A stretch of 64,000 nt of DNA from positions 124,001-188,000 of the forward strand of contig NZ_CP048265.1 of assembly GCF_019469205.1 (NCBI RefSeq). The letters run 5' to 3'. The first letter of the stretch is position 1. Each line of letters starts with the position of its first letter. Shown here in pieces: positions 56,371 to 64,000 of this stretch. The translations under genes and the position numbers were made by a program. The notes under the pieces were generated by a model. That model had not been told where the DNA came from and did no database searches. It saw only the letters and a list, made by a program, of their open reading frames with translations. This DNA comes from Gilliamella sp. ESL0405. Its GTDB lineage: Bacteria; Pseudomonadota; Gammaproteobacteria; Enterobacterales; Orbaceae.

Positions 56371-57573
56371 ATGAAAAAAGTACTATTTGTTGTATTAACT
56401 GCATTATTATCGACGACAGCTTACGCTAATAATTGCGCGACCTATTTCGAACAAAAAGCTTTTGATAAAGCTTTTATTGCTTGTAACACTGAGGCTGAGC
56501 AGGGAGATAAAGATGCTCAGTTTAATTTAGCATTTATGTATTACAACGGCGACGGCGTCGAAGAAAATACTGAAAAAGCACTAAATTGGCTTACTCAGGC
56601 AGCGGAACAAGGGGTTTCTGTTGCGCAATATGGTTTATCACGCATGTATGAAGAAGGTGAGGGAGTCGAAGTCGATAAAGATAAAGCGCTCTATTGGCTT
56701 ATTCAAGCAGCGGAAGCCGGATCTGTTCAAGCGCAATATGATTTATCCAGAAGGTTTGAACGTGAAAAATGGCGCACTAAAGCAGCAGAGCAAGGATTTG
56801 CTATTGCGCAATATGAATTAGGGCGGTCGTTCAATTTCGATAAAAATAGAGAAAAAGCGCTCTATTGGTACACTAAAGCGGCTGAACAAGGGTTTGTTTA
56901 TGCGCAGCACTATGGTTTAGCCTGGATGTATGATCATGAAGGAAATAAAGAAAAAGCGCTATATTGGTATACAAAAGCAGCGGAACAAGATGAGGGTTCG
57001 GCGCAATTAAAGTTAGCAGAGAGATATGACAAAGGTGACGGTGTTGAAGTCAATAAAGAGAAAGCAGTATATTGGTACACAAAAGCAGCAAAAAAAGGAT
57101 TTGTTGACGCCCAATATTATTTAGCAGTTTTGAATAATGAAAGTGACGATGTCATAGCAGAGCTAATAAAAAGGGGACATAGAAAAATCACTGGACCGGA
57201 ATATGAAATTGCTCAAGCGCAATATCGTTTAGCAGAACTGTATGACAAAGGTGACGGTCTCGAAGTTAATAAAGATAAAACGGTATATTGGCTCAGTAAA
57301 GCAATGAAAAAAGAGCTTGGTAATGCACAAGATACTTTAGCACGTATGTATGACCAAGGTGACGGTATCGAAGTCGATAAAGAAAAAGCACTATTTTGGT
57401 ATAAAAAATCAATAGATAATGGTAACACTGAAGCAATGTATAATTTAGGCATTATGTATTATAAAGGTGATGGTATTGAAAAAAATAGCGAGTTAGCTAA
57501 AAAGTATTTTGAACTAGCTTGTGAGCAAAAACTTAAAAAAAGTTGCGATATTCTTCACAAAGGAATCAAATAA
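56371..57573 (+). CDS. Exported Sel1-repeat protein, about 9 repeats (array gene 5)
   Basis: A 400-residue protein with the shared signal peptide, both N-terminal cysteines and the second C-terminal type (KKYFELACEQKLKKSCDILH). Its repeats are the most irregular of the family. Some have lost the GDGV loop (FEREKWRTKAAEQ, SFNFDKNREKALYWY), and one carries an insertion (DDVIAELIKRGHRKITGPE). It is the member next to ppiA and so perhaps the oldest unit. Confidence 0.83.
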   Translation: MKKVLFVVLTALLSTTAYANNCATYFEQKAFDKAFIACNTEAEQGDKDAQFNLAFMYYNGDGVEENTEKALNWLTQAAEQGVSVAQYGLSRMYEEGEGVEVDKDKALYWLIQAAEAGSVQAQYDLSRRFEREKWRTKAAEQGFAIAQYELGRSFNFDKNREKALYWYTKAAEQGFVYAQHYGLAWMYDHEGNKEKALYWYTKAAEQDEGSAQLKLAERYDKGDGVEVNKEKAVYWYTKAAKKGFVDAQYYLAVLNNESDDVIAELIKRGHRKITGPEYEIAQAQYRLAELYDKGDGLEVNKDKTVYWLSKAMKKELGNAQDTLARMYDQGDGIEVDKEKALFWYKKSIDNGNTEAMYNLGIMYYKGDGIEKNSELAKKYFELACEQKLKKSCDILHKGIK

Positions 57574-57610
57574 ACATTATTCATAAGTCAGGCAAACTTG
57601 AAACCTGTTT

Positions 57611-57644
57611 AAAGAACTGTCTTATATATTAAGGCAGTTCTTTT
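57611..57644. terminator. Terminator between Sel1 gene 5 and ppiA
   Basis: AAAGAACTGTCTTA and TAAGGCAGTTCTTTT form the shared stem, here between convergent genes. Confidence 0.8.
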
Positions 57645-57667
57645 AATAAAGATAAATTTAAGAAGCT

Positions 57668-58231
57668 CTATTCTGTTATCACAATTGCTTTTTTAATATA
57701 AATTGGATCAACAGGGACATTTTGATGTGGACCAACGCGTTTGGTCGGGGTGTTAACAATTTTATCAACTACATCCATGCCTTTAGTGACCTTGCCAAAT
57801 ACAGCATAACCATATTTTTCCGGCGATTGATAGTTTAAAAAGTCATTGTTTTCAACATTAATAAAAAATTGGCTGGTTGCGCTATCAACGGCATTAGTTC
57901 TTGCCATTGCAATAGTACCACGATCGTTTTTCAAACCGTTTTCAGCTTCATTTTTTATCGGTGCATTACCATTTTTGAATTTTAATTGATCATCTGCACC
58001 CCCGCCTTGAATCATAAAATGAGGAATGACTCGATGAAAAGTTAAATTTTCATAAAAACCACTGTTGACATAATCAAGAAAGTTTTTAGTGGTAATTGGC
58101 GCATGTTCGCTATCTAATTCTATTTCAATGTCACCCATGCTGGTTTGTAGTAAAACTTTGGTATCCGCATAACTAAAGGCAGAAAAAAAAGTTATTAGCA
58201 ATGATATTAATAACACTTTGATTTTATTCAT
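57668..58231 (-). CDS. ppiA: Periplasmic peptidyl-prolyl isomerase PpiA (cyclophilin)
   Basis: A 187-residue cyclophilin with a Sec signal peptide (cleavage near SYADTK). Catalytic and binding motifs are [23 protein letters not shown] and [15 protein letters not shown]. It speeds proline isomerisation during folding in the periplasm. Its 3' end is the source of the four decayed copies in the Sel1 array. Confidence 0.92.
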   Translation of the reverse strand: MNKIKVLLISLLITFFSAFSYADTKVLLQTSMGDIEIELDSEHAPITTKNFLDYVNSGFYENLTFHRVIPHFMIQGGGADDQLKFKNGNAPIKNEAENGLKNDRGTIAMARTNAVDSATSQFFINVENNDFLNYQSPEKYGYAVFGKVTKGMDVVDKIVNTPTKRVGPHQNVPVDPIYIKKAIVITE

Positions 58232-58430
58232 ATGTTAATTCCTTAATCCAATATTGTCGGCTGATTATACCGAATATTAGATTATTTGAAATAACAAATT
58301 AGAAAAATTAGAAAAAATTTTGTATAGCATCTTCCAGTTTTATTTATTGAAATCTCTAAATTATTTTTTAACGTTATGATGAAACTGTTTTTAGTTTTCG
58401 ATATAAAAACGCTGTTTGCTCGTTTTTACT
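58232..58430. other. Upstream region of ppiA
   Basis: About 200 very AT-rich bases before the tandem array. They must contain the ppiA promoter, but no clear boxes are assigned. Confidence 0.4.
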
Positions 58431-58932
58431 AAAACGTATATATTTTCTGAAAGTTTTTGACAAGTATTTTCAAGCTGCGGTAAAACGTTTTGGCTTTAGC
58501 CAATAAGGCAATTTTAGAAAATCATAATAACCAGATAGGTTTATACTAAAACGTATATATTTTCTGAAAGTTTTTGACAAGCATTTTTAGGCAGAGGGAA
58601 AACGTTTTGGCTCTAGCCAATAAAGCGATTTTAGAAAATCATAATAACCAGATATATTTATACTGAAACATATATATTTTCTGAAAGTTTTTGACAAGTA
58701 TTTTCAAGCTGCGGTAAAACGTTTTGGCTTTAGCCAATAAGGCGATTTTAGAAATTCATAATAACCAGACATTTTTATACTGAAACATATATATTTTCTG
58801 AAAGTTTTTGACAAGCATTTTAAGGTTGAGGTAAAACGTTTTGGCTTTAGCCAATAAGGCGATTTTAGAAAATCACAATAAACAGATATTTTTATACTAA
58901 AACGTATATGTTTTCTGAAAGTTTTTGACAGA
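58431..58932. repeat. 117-bp tandem repeat, four full units and a partial fifth
   Basis: Units start at 58431, 58548, 58665, 58782 and 58899, exactly 117 bases apart. Each begins AAAACGTATATATTTTCTG (or GAAACATATATAT...), then has TTTTTGACAAG, AAAACGTTTTGGCTTTAGCC and ATTTTAGAAAATCATAATAA. TTGGCTTTAGCCAA is a small palindrome in each full unit. Units 1 and 3, and units 2 and 4, share details (CAAGTATTTTCAAGC against CAAGCATTTT), suggesting growth by doubling of a pair. The array ends about 18 bases before the gntX start. Confidence 0.92.
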
Positions 58933-58950
58933 CAATGACAGGTGGTTTGT

Positions 58951-59622
58951 ATGCGTTGTGTCTTGTGTAATATGCCTTTATTTTTGCCTTTGCATGGTAT
59001 TTGTAGTCAATGTTTAAAAAATTTACCTAAATTAAATAAAGTCTGCCCCCAATGCGCTTTACCCCATTCACTACCGACGGCCATATGCTATCGTTGTCGG
59101 GATAATACACCTTATTGGGATGAGCTAATTGCGGTAACGGAATATATCGATCCGTTAAAAAAATTGATACATCGTTTAAAGTTTTATCATCAAATTGAAT
59201 TAAATCAGGCGTTAGCAAGATTGATGCTGTTAGCATGGTATCAAAGACGATTAAATAGTGGTTTGGCTAAACCGGACATCGTTACCTGTGTGCCACTGCA
59301 TCATATTCGGTACTGGTATCGTGGATTTAATCAAGCGCAATTATTGGCTAAACCCATAGCAAAATGGTTAAGTTGTTATTTTGATCCAGCTCTGTTATCA
59401 CGTTATCAGTTTGCTCACGATCAAAAAGATTTATCGCTTAAGCAACGACAAAATAATGTACAAACGCTTTTTACTTGCCGGTCTAGTGTGAGTAATAAAT
59501 CGATTTTACTTATTGATGATATTGTTACAACAGGCAATACGATTAACGCTATTAGCCAACAATTAAAAAACAGTGGTGCAGCTAAAATTCAAGTGTTGTG
59601 TTTGTGTCGTACGATCTTGTAA
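58951..59622 (+). CDS. gntX: ComF-family phosphoribosyltransferase-like protein GntX
   Basis: A 223-residue protein of the ComF/GntX type. It has an N-terminal zinc-ribbon-like Cys set (CVLCNMP, GICSQC, VCPQC, CYRC) and a phosphoribosyltransferase fold with LLIDDIVTTGNTINAIS. I chose the ATG at 58951, with AGG 8 bases before it, over the GTG three codons upstream. In E. coli gntX lies next to nfuA, as here. The family is linked to use of external DNA. Confidence 0.88.
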   Translation: MRCVLCNMPLFLPLHGICSQCLKNLPKLNKVCPQCALPHSLPTAICYRCRDNTPYWDELIAVTEYIDPLKKLIHRLKFYHQIELNQALARLMLLAWYQRRLNSGLAKPDIVTCVPLHHIRYWYRGFNQAQLLAKPIAKWLSCYFDPALLSRYQFAHDQKDLSLKQRQNNVQTLFTCRSSVSNKSILLIDDIVTTGNTINAISQQLKNSGAAKIQVLCLCRTIL

Positions 59623-59723
59623 AATCGAAAACAAGCCCTATAATAACCAAGAAAGTTAGTCAACTATTATGATAAATGGTGCATACGATAGTCGAACGTA
59701 CAATTGCACCAAAGTGAGGGGTT

Positions 59724-60305
59724 ATGTCAATTATCACTATTTCTGAATCAGCACAACAGCACTTTAAAAAATTGCTTGCCAATCAACCGGAAGGGACGCA
59801 AATTCGTGTATTTGTTATCAATCCTGGCACGCCTTCTGCGGAGTGTGGTGTATCATATTGTCCAGCTGATACGATTGAAGATAACGATATTGAAGAAAAG
59901 CAAACGGGTTTTTCGGTTTATATTGATGAGCTCAGTGCCCCTTTTTTAGAAGAGACCGTCATTGATTATGTGACCGATGAACTCGGCGCTCAACTCACCT
60001 TAAAAGCCCCTAATTCGAAAATGAAAAAAGTGGCAGATGACGCCCCGTTAATTGAACGGGTGAATTATGTGATTCAAGCACAAGTTAATCCTCAGCTAGC
60101 TAGTCATGGTGGGCATGTAAGTTTAGTTGAGTTAACCGAAGATAATTATGCCATATTACAATTTGGCGGTGGTTGTAACGGTTGTTCTATGGTTGATTAC
60201 ACCTTAAAAGAAGGGATTGAAAAACAGCTATTAGCTCAATTTCCCGAATTGGCTGGGGTAAAAGATATTACTGAACATCAAGCCGGAAGTCATTCTTATT
60301 GTTAA
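59724..60305 (+). CDS. nfuA: Fe-S biogenesis protein NfuA
   Basis: A 193-residue carrier that holds a 4Fe-4S cluster and passes it to target enzymes under stress. The N-terminal part is a degenerate A-type domain. The C-terminal Nfu domain carries the CxxC in [19 protein letters not shown]. The length equals E. coli NfuA within two residues. It follows gntX with about 100 bases between. Confidence 0.94.
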   Translation: MSIITISESAQQHFKKLLANQPEGTQIRVFVINPGTPSAECGVSYCPADTIEDNDIEEKQTGFSVYIDELSAPFLEETVIDYVTDELGAQLTLKAPNSKMKKVADDAPLIERVNYVIQAQVNPQLASHGGHVSLVELTEDNYAILQFGGGCNGCSMVDYTLKEGIEKQLLAQFPELAGVKDITEHQAGSHSYC

Positions 60306-60390
60306 AAAAATTTTGATTTAAACCTTGCTTATTGCTGGGATTAAGTCATAATCGGGTGATGTGTGTCAATTCATTTTATGATGGGGTTAT

Positions 60391-61308
60391 ATGAATCAAG
60401 TTAGTATTATTTCAGATCTTATCGTTTGGATTGAAAAAAATCTGGAGCAACCGTTATCAATTGATCACGTTGCGCAAAAATCAGGTTATTCAAAATGGCA
60501 TTTACAACGTATGTTCAAAGAGGTAACAGGTCAAGTGCTTGGTACTTACATACGTCACCGTCGGCTTACTTACGCTGCGCTCTCTTTACGTATGACCAGT
60601 AAGCCTATTTTAGATATTGCAATGCAGTATCGCTTTGATTCACAACAAACCTTTACCCGTTCTTTTAAAAAGCAATTTAACGAAACACCGGCAAGTTATC
60701 GACGCGGTGAATATTGGGATCCAATTGGTTTAACGCCGGCAATTGAGTTAAACAAAGATCAATTAACCCTACCCGAACCGAAATTTGTTAATATGCCTAA
60801 GCAGACATTTTGGGGAATTAGCTACAAAAATAACTGTAATTTGAGTCAATTATTAGATGAAGAGAACAAGTTACGAGCGCAGTTCTTCCATAATTATTTA
60901 TCTCGTTATTCTCATAAAAAAGAGAATTTACCGGATAAAATTTATGCTTTTAGTCGTATTTTAAAAAGCAAAGATAATGCTAATGAGCAAGAGCTACTTT
61001 ATACCATTGCTTTAGAACATAATAATAATCTTGAGCATATCGAACAAATTGTTAGCGAAGGTGGTTTGTATCTGTGCTTTAAATATATCGGGGCGCCGGA
61101 AAACTTTAGTGATTTTATTTCACAAGTTCATTTAGCGGCAATGCCTGCTTTAAAAGTTCGCTTACGTAGTTCAAGTTGTATAATCGAAATTCACCATAAT
61201 CATCATGATGATAGTGTTCACTCACTAAAGGATATTAAAAGCATGGAGTGTGATTATTGTGTGCCTGTTGTGACCGAGAACGAAGTAAATATCCAACAAA
61301 ATTTATAA
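60391..61308 (+). CDS. rob: AraC/XylS-family activator Rob
   Basis: A 305-residue regulator with its DNA-binding domain at the N-terminus (LDHVAQ-type first helix: SIDHVAQKSGYSKWHLQRMF; second: FDSQQTFTRSFKKQFNETPA). A GyrI-like ligand domain follows, the layout of E. coli Rob (289 aa). Rob activates mar/sox/rob stress genes. The N-terminal 110 residues match Rob closely by memory. Confidence 0.88.
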   Translation: MNQVSIISDLIVWIEKNLEQPLSIDHVAQKSGYSKWHLQRMFKEVTGQVLGTYIRHRRLTYAALSLRMTSKPILDIAMQYRFDSQQTFTRSFKKQFNETPASYRRGEYWDPIGLTPAIELNKDQLTLPEPKFVNMPKQTFWGISYKNNCNLSQLLDEENKLRAQFFHNYLSRYSHKKENLPDKIYAFSRILKSKDNANEQELLYTIALEHNNNLEHIEQIVSEGGLYLCFKYIGAPENFSDFISQVHLAAMPALKVRLRSSSCIIEIHHNHHDDSVHSLKDIKSMECDYCVPVVTENEVNIQQNL

Positions 61309-61346
61309 CGCCAATTTTGCTGTAGAGCAACCGTGACCGGGTGCTT

Positions 61347-61637
61347 TTAACTGTCTGATTTTAATAAAATATTCTCAAGCCAGGTTTTAAACTCTGGTGT
61401 TGCCTCTTTCAGGCTATTTGAGCCTCGGGTCACTGTTGCAATGCCGATTTTTAATTGTTCTTTTAATTGACGCTGATTAATTGAGCCGTCAAGTAGCGAA
61501 CGAACTATTTTAACGCGTGTGATGAGCGCATCACGCTCATCAGCAGTCATTAATAATTTCAATATATCAAGTGAGTAACCGTCATTAAATGCTTGGTGTA
61601 ATATTTCAACTGTCTGTTTCCATTCTTTAGTTTTCAT
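61347..61637 (-). CDS. trpR: Trp operon repressor TrpR
   Basis: A protein of about 96 residues from the ATG at 61637. A second ATG at 61649 overlaps the slt stop by one base and gives 100 residues. The helix-turn-helix reads QRQLKEQLKIGIATVTRGSN, and DERDALITRVKIVRSLLDG is typical of TrpR. With bound tryptophan it represses trp genes. As in E. coli, it follows slt directly, so it is probably co-transcribed with slt. Confidence 0.92.
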   Translation of the reverse strand: MKTKEWKQTVEILHQAFNDGYSLDILKLLMTADERDALITRVKIVRSLLDGSINQRQLKEQLKIGIATVTRGSNSLKEATPEFKTWLENILLKSDS

Positions 61638-61648
61638 TGTGTTCACCA

Positions 61649-63589
61649 TTAATAGTGTTTACTAAATTCATTTTCCGTTAAGATTTTACTCTTTTTCTGA
61701 CCTAAAATTGTTTGGTAAATATAATCATAAACTAATATATTTTTGACATAATTCCGGGTTTCGGTAAAAGGTATACTATCGATAAAGGCGACTGCATCGA
61801 GTTTTCCGCCACTTTTACTTAACCATTTTTTAACCCGACTAGGTCCTGCATTGTAAGCAGCAGAAGCTAAAATGCGATTTCTGTCATTTTGCTCATATAC
61901 TTTATTTAAAAAGTAACTACCTAATAAAACGTTGGTTTGTGGTTCAAATAATTGAGATTGCGAGTAATAAGTCACTGAACTAACTTTTGCCGCAGTCTCC
62001 TTAGCAGTGGCTGGCATCAACTGCATTAAACCACTCGCCCCGGCAGGCGATTGAATTGCTGTGTTAAAAGCGCTTTCCTGACGAGTGATCGCTAAAGCAT
62101 AAGATAACGGAATGGTTTTATCTTTTAAGGCATCTTTATACAGCCCTAAGTACATTATCGGTAAGCGTTCAGTCCAATTATCCCATAGTTTACCGGAAAT
62201 TGTGGCTAAAATACTTAAATCGCCCCAACCTTTCTGATGAGCATATATGGCTAGATCTAAATAGGCTTTCGCTTGAGTCTCATTTTTTAAGACCGCACGC
62301 CATTCGGCAACCGACTCGGACATCATACCTAATAATCTTAACTCTTTTATTCTTTTTACCGCAAGTTGATTGTCGTATTTGCTGTTAAGTGTATTGATTT
62401 GAGCAGATGACGGGGTTTTCGATTGATTATTAACAATATAAGGTTTTTTGAGCGTTTGAGCACTTATCATGCCGTAAAAACCACGATTAGTCTTCAATTT
62501 TTCTAAAATTTCATGGGCTTGTTTGGTCTCTTTCTTATCTAATAGCACACGCGCTTGCCAATATTGCCAGTCCTCTTTTAATTGATCTTCAGGCGTAAGT
62601 TGTGTTAACCAATAGGCTAAATCTTTATAGTTGTTGTCATCGATTGCCTTACGAATGCGTTTTTCAACTAAGGTAGTATCATGACTTTGGGCAATATAAT
62701 CATCTCGCCATTTTATTTGTTCATCGGTTGCAAGATCACTGAAATAACTATTAGCCAGACTTTTTCGTAGCAGGTTTTGCTCGGTTTGAGACAGTTTTTG
62801 CTTTTCAATTAATTGTGGCAATAAAGTCGCCGCTACATTCATATCGGCTTTAGCTAACCGTGGAAAAGTTGCCATAACAATTTTTTTAGTAAACGGACTG
62901 GCGCCAATATTTTTAGAAAAGTCTTCTATTTTTCGAGGATTTTCTAATAGGGCTAATAAATGCGTTTTCGTGGTTTGATAATTTGCATCTAATTGGTTGG
63001 CTAAATAACGTGCCAACTTAAGGTTGTTTGCTTCAAACGCAAGTTCGACACGTAATAAGATCATATTTGCGGTGCGTTTTCCACTTTTAGACCAGGCATC
63101 AAGTAGCGGATCGCAGGCGGAAGGAAGCTCTTTGCCTGTCTTCCATAATGATTCGACCGAATCGAGGACGCCTTGTTTATTGTTTAGTTGTAATAATGCA
63201 TATTGATTTCGGCAAAAGGACGAAGTTGAATCATCTTTGGGAAACGAGATAATCGCTGACCAATCTTTTCGATTGGTTAATTCGGTTAGATATGTTTGAG
63301 TGAGCGAAGATGTTAATGGAAAGTTTGGATATTGACGGACAAAATTACTGACTAAATCAGGGCTAACCGTTTTGCGATTAAGTTGAAAAAACTGTGCGGC
63401 TGCATAAGGGTATAATGGATAGTCTGTTAGTGTATTGAGCAGTTTGAATTGTTCATCATAACTCAGTGTTTGATAGGTATTTTGCCATTTTTTGAAGCTT
63501 TCTCTTAACGTAATTTGAGTATTATTTGCCCATACATTATTTGTCACTAATAAACTAACAATCAAGAAACATCGAAATACAAAACTCAT
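61649..63589 (-). CDS. slt: Soluble lytic murein transglycosylase Slt
   Basis: A 646-residue periplasmic enzyme that cuts peptidoglycan glycan strands to 1,6-anhydro ends. It has a signal peptide (cleavage near VWANNT), a long helical superhelical U/L part, and the C-terminal catalytic domain. The catalytic Glu is in ALAITRQESAFN, followed by GASGLMQLMPATA and ASAAYNAGPSRVKKWL. The length matches E. coli Slt70 (645 aa). Confidence 0.94.
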   Translation of the reverse strand: MSFVFRCFLIVSLLVTNNVWANNTQITLRESFKKWQNTYQTLSYDEQFKLLNTLTDYPLYPYAAAQFFQLNRKTVSPDLVSNFVRQYPNFPLTSSLTQTYLTELTNRKDWSAIISFPKDDSTSSFCRNQYALLQLNNKQGVLDSVESLWKTGKELPSACDPLLDAWSKSGKRTANMILLRVELAFEANNLKLARYLANQLDANYQTTKTHLLALLENPRKIEDFSKNIGASPFTKKIVMATFPRLAKADMNVAATLLPQLIEKQKLSQTEQNLLRKSLANSYFSDLATDEQIKWRDDYIAQSHDTTLVEKRIRKAIDDNNYKDLAYWLTQLTPEDQLKEDWQYWQARVLLDKKETKQAHEILEKLKTNRGFYGMISAQTLKKPYIVNNQSKTPSSAQINTLNSKYDNQLAVKRIKELRLLGMMSESVAEWRAVLKNETQAKAYLDLAIYAHQKGWGDLSILATISGKLWDNWTERLPIMYLGLYKDALKDKTIPLSYALAITRQESAFNTAIQSPAGASGLMQLMPATAKETAAKVSSVTYYSQSQLFEPQTNVLLGSYFLNKVYEQNDRNRILASAAYNAGPSRVKKWLSKSGGKLDAVAFIDSIPFTETRNYVKNILVYDYIYQTILGQKKSKILTENEFSKHY

Positions 63590-63667
63590 TTTCTAACCCC
63601 TGCATCAAATTGGAGTGCTAGATTAGCATATTTTGTTATCAATCGTCGATGAAAGAAGCGATAGATT

Positions 63668-63724
63668 AATTCCCACTAAAATAGTCAACTAAATACTTGA
63701 CTAAAATTAAAGGAAATATAAAAT
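63668..63724 (+). promoter_or_regulatory. Probable iscR promoter with two IscR type-1-like sites
   Basis: Two adjacent 25-base stretches (63668-63692 and 63693-63717) resemble the IscR type-1 consensus. In the first the right half is nearly perfect (CACTAAAATAGTCAACTA); in the second the left half is perfect (ATACTTGACTAAAAT). The second overlaps a likely -35 box (TTGACT, 63697-63702), with TAAAAT at 63719-63724 as -10. This fits autorepression by 2Fe-2S IscR. Confidence 0.5.
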
Positions 63725-63752
63725 ATTCACATTACACACAGGGGAATGATTA

Positions 63753-64000
63753 ATGAAATTGACATCAAAAGGGCGATATGCGGTAACCGCAATGTTAGAT
63801 GTGGCATTGCATTCACAATCAGGCCCTGTATCACTCGCTGATATTTCAGAACGTCAGGAAATATCACTATCTTATCTTGAACAACTATTTTCTCGTTTAC
63901 GTAAAAATGGCTTAGTAACCAGTGTTCGTGGTCCGGGTGGCGGTTACGTTCTCAGCCGTAGTATGGATCAAATCGCCATAAGCTCAATTGTCAAAGCCGT
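63753..64000 (+). CDS. iscR: Fe-S cluster regulator IscR, N-terminal part
   Basis: The first 82 residues of an Rrf2-family regulator, cut by the window end. It begins [20 protein letters not shown], with the winged helix [19 protein letters not shown] and [17 protein letters not shown] lies before the ATG. The cluster cysteines lie beyond the window. IscR controls iscSUA and other Fe-S genes. Confidence 0.93.
   Translation, partial: MKLTSKGRYAVTAMLDVALHSQSGPVSLADISERQEISLSYLEQLFSRLRKNGLVTSVRGPGGGYVLSRSMDQIAISSIVKA

Noticed and set aside
56186-56404. 72-aa minus-strand frame as a real small gene
   Set aside because: Its C-terminal part is the decayed ppiA tail and its N-terminal part covers the leader of Sel1 gene 5.
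58431-58932. CRISPR array
   Set aside because: The repetition covers the whole 117-base unit with no unique spacers and no cas genes, so it is a plain tandem repeat.

Overview
The window is AT-rich gammaproteobacterial chromosome. The housekeeping genes have enterobacterial-type orthologues (csdA/csdE, ubiU/ubiV, dolP, suhB, tilS, metC, acpT, pepB, ppiA, gntX, nfuA, rob, slt, trpR, iscR), but their order differs from Escherichia. Low GC, a large contact-dependent inhibition (CDI) locus and a secreted Sel1-repeat family fit an Orbaceae gut symbiont (Gilliamella-like). That placement is inference; no 16S or other marker is present.

Region by region. 1-5 kb: the 3' end of hscC, a J-domain protein and a DUF1266 protein (an Hsp70/J-protein cluster like E. 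coli ybeR-hscC), then dolP and csdE. 5-8.3 kb: csdA, ubiV and ubiU on the minus strand. 8.7-11.1 kb: a lipoprotein, a dead symE, the tRNA 2'-phosphotransferase gene kptA and a broken immunity gene. 11.1-38.3 kb: a cdiB-cdiA-cdiI locus on the minus strand, followed downstream by a train of orphan cdiA fragments and toxin/immunity modules. 38.5-47.9 kb: suhB, an HxlR regulator, copA, tilS, metC, acpT, a tyrosine phosphatase and pepB. 48-57.6 kb: five tandem paralogues encoding exported Sel1-repeat proteins. 57.7-64 kb: ppiA, a 117-bp tandem repeat array, gntX, nfuA, rob, trpR, slt and the start of iscR.

The CDI region is the outstanding feature. Only one cdiA (3461 aa) has the signal peptide, TPS domain, FHA-1 repeats and receptor-binding region. 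Downstream are partial copies that share its FHA-2/pretoxin part almost exactly but end in different toxins, each followed by its own small immunity gene. At least six different C-termini are present: a type-24-like toxin, a BECR-like RNase, an unrecognised His-rich domain, a colicin D-like tRNase, a glycine-rich membrane-active domain and an EndoU RNase. A scar of a seventh is also visible. Toxin exchange appears possible at three nested homology points: the FHA-2 core, the VENN motif, and a second hinge ending INAGKG.

The least expected structure is a series of symE-type genes on the opposite strand. One is intact and six are degenerate, and most of the CDI ones lie just past an immunity gene, where one module ends and the next begins. 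This looks like a repeating unit of cdiA fragment, immunity gene and symE. kptA, an RNA-repair-type enzyme, sits at the distal end of this array of RNase toxins.

The Sel1 array grew by segmental duplication. Every gap between the genes still carries a decayed copy of the 3' end of the neighbouring ppiA, so the duplicated segment can be read from its scars.
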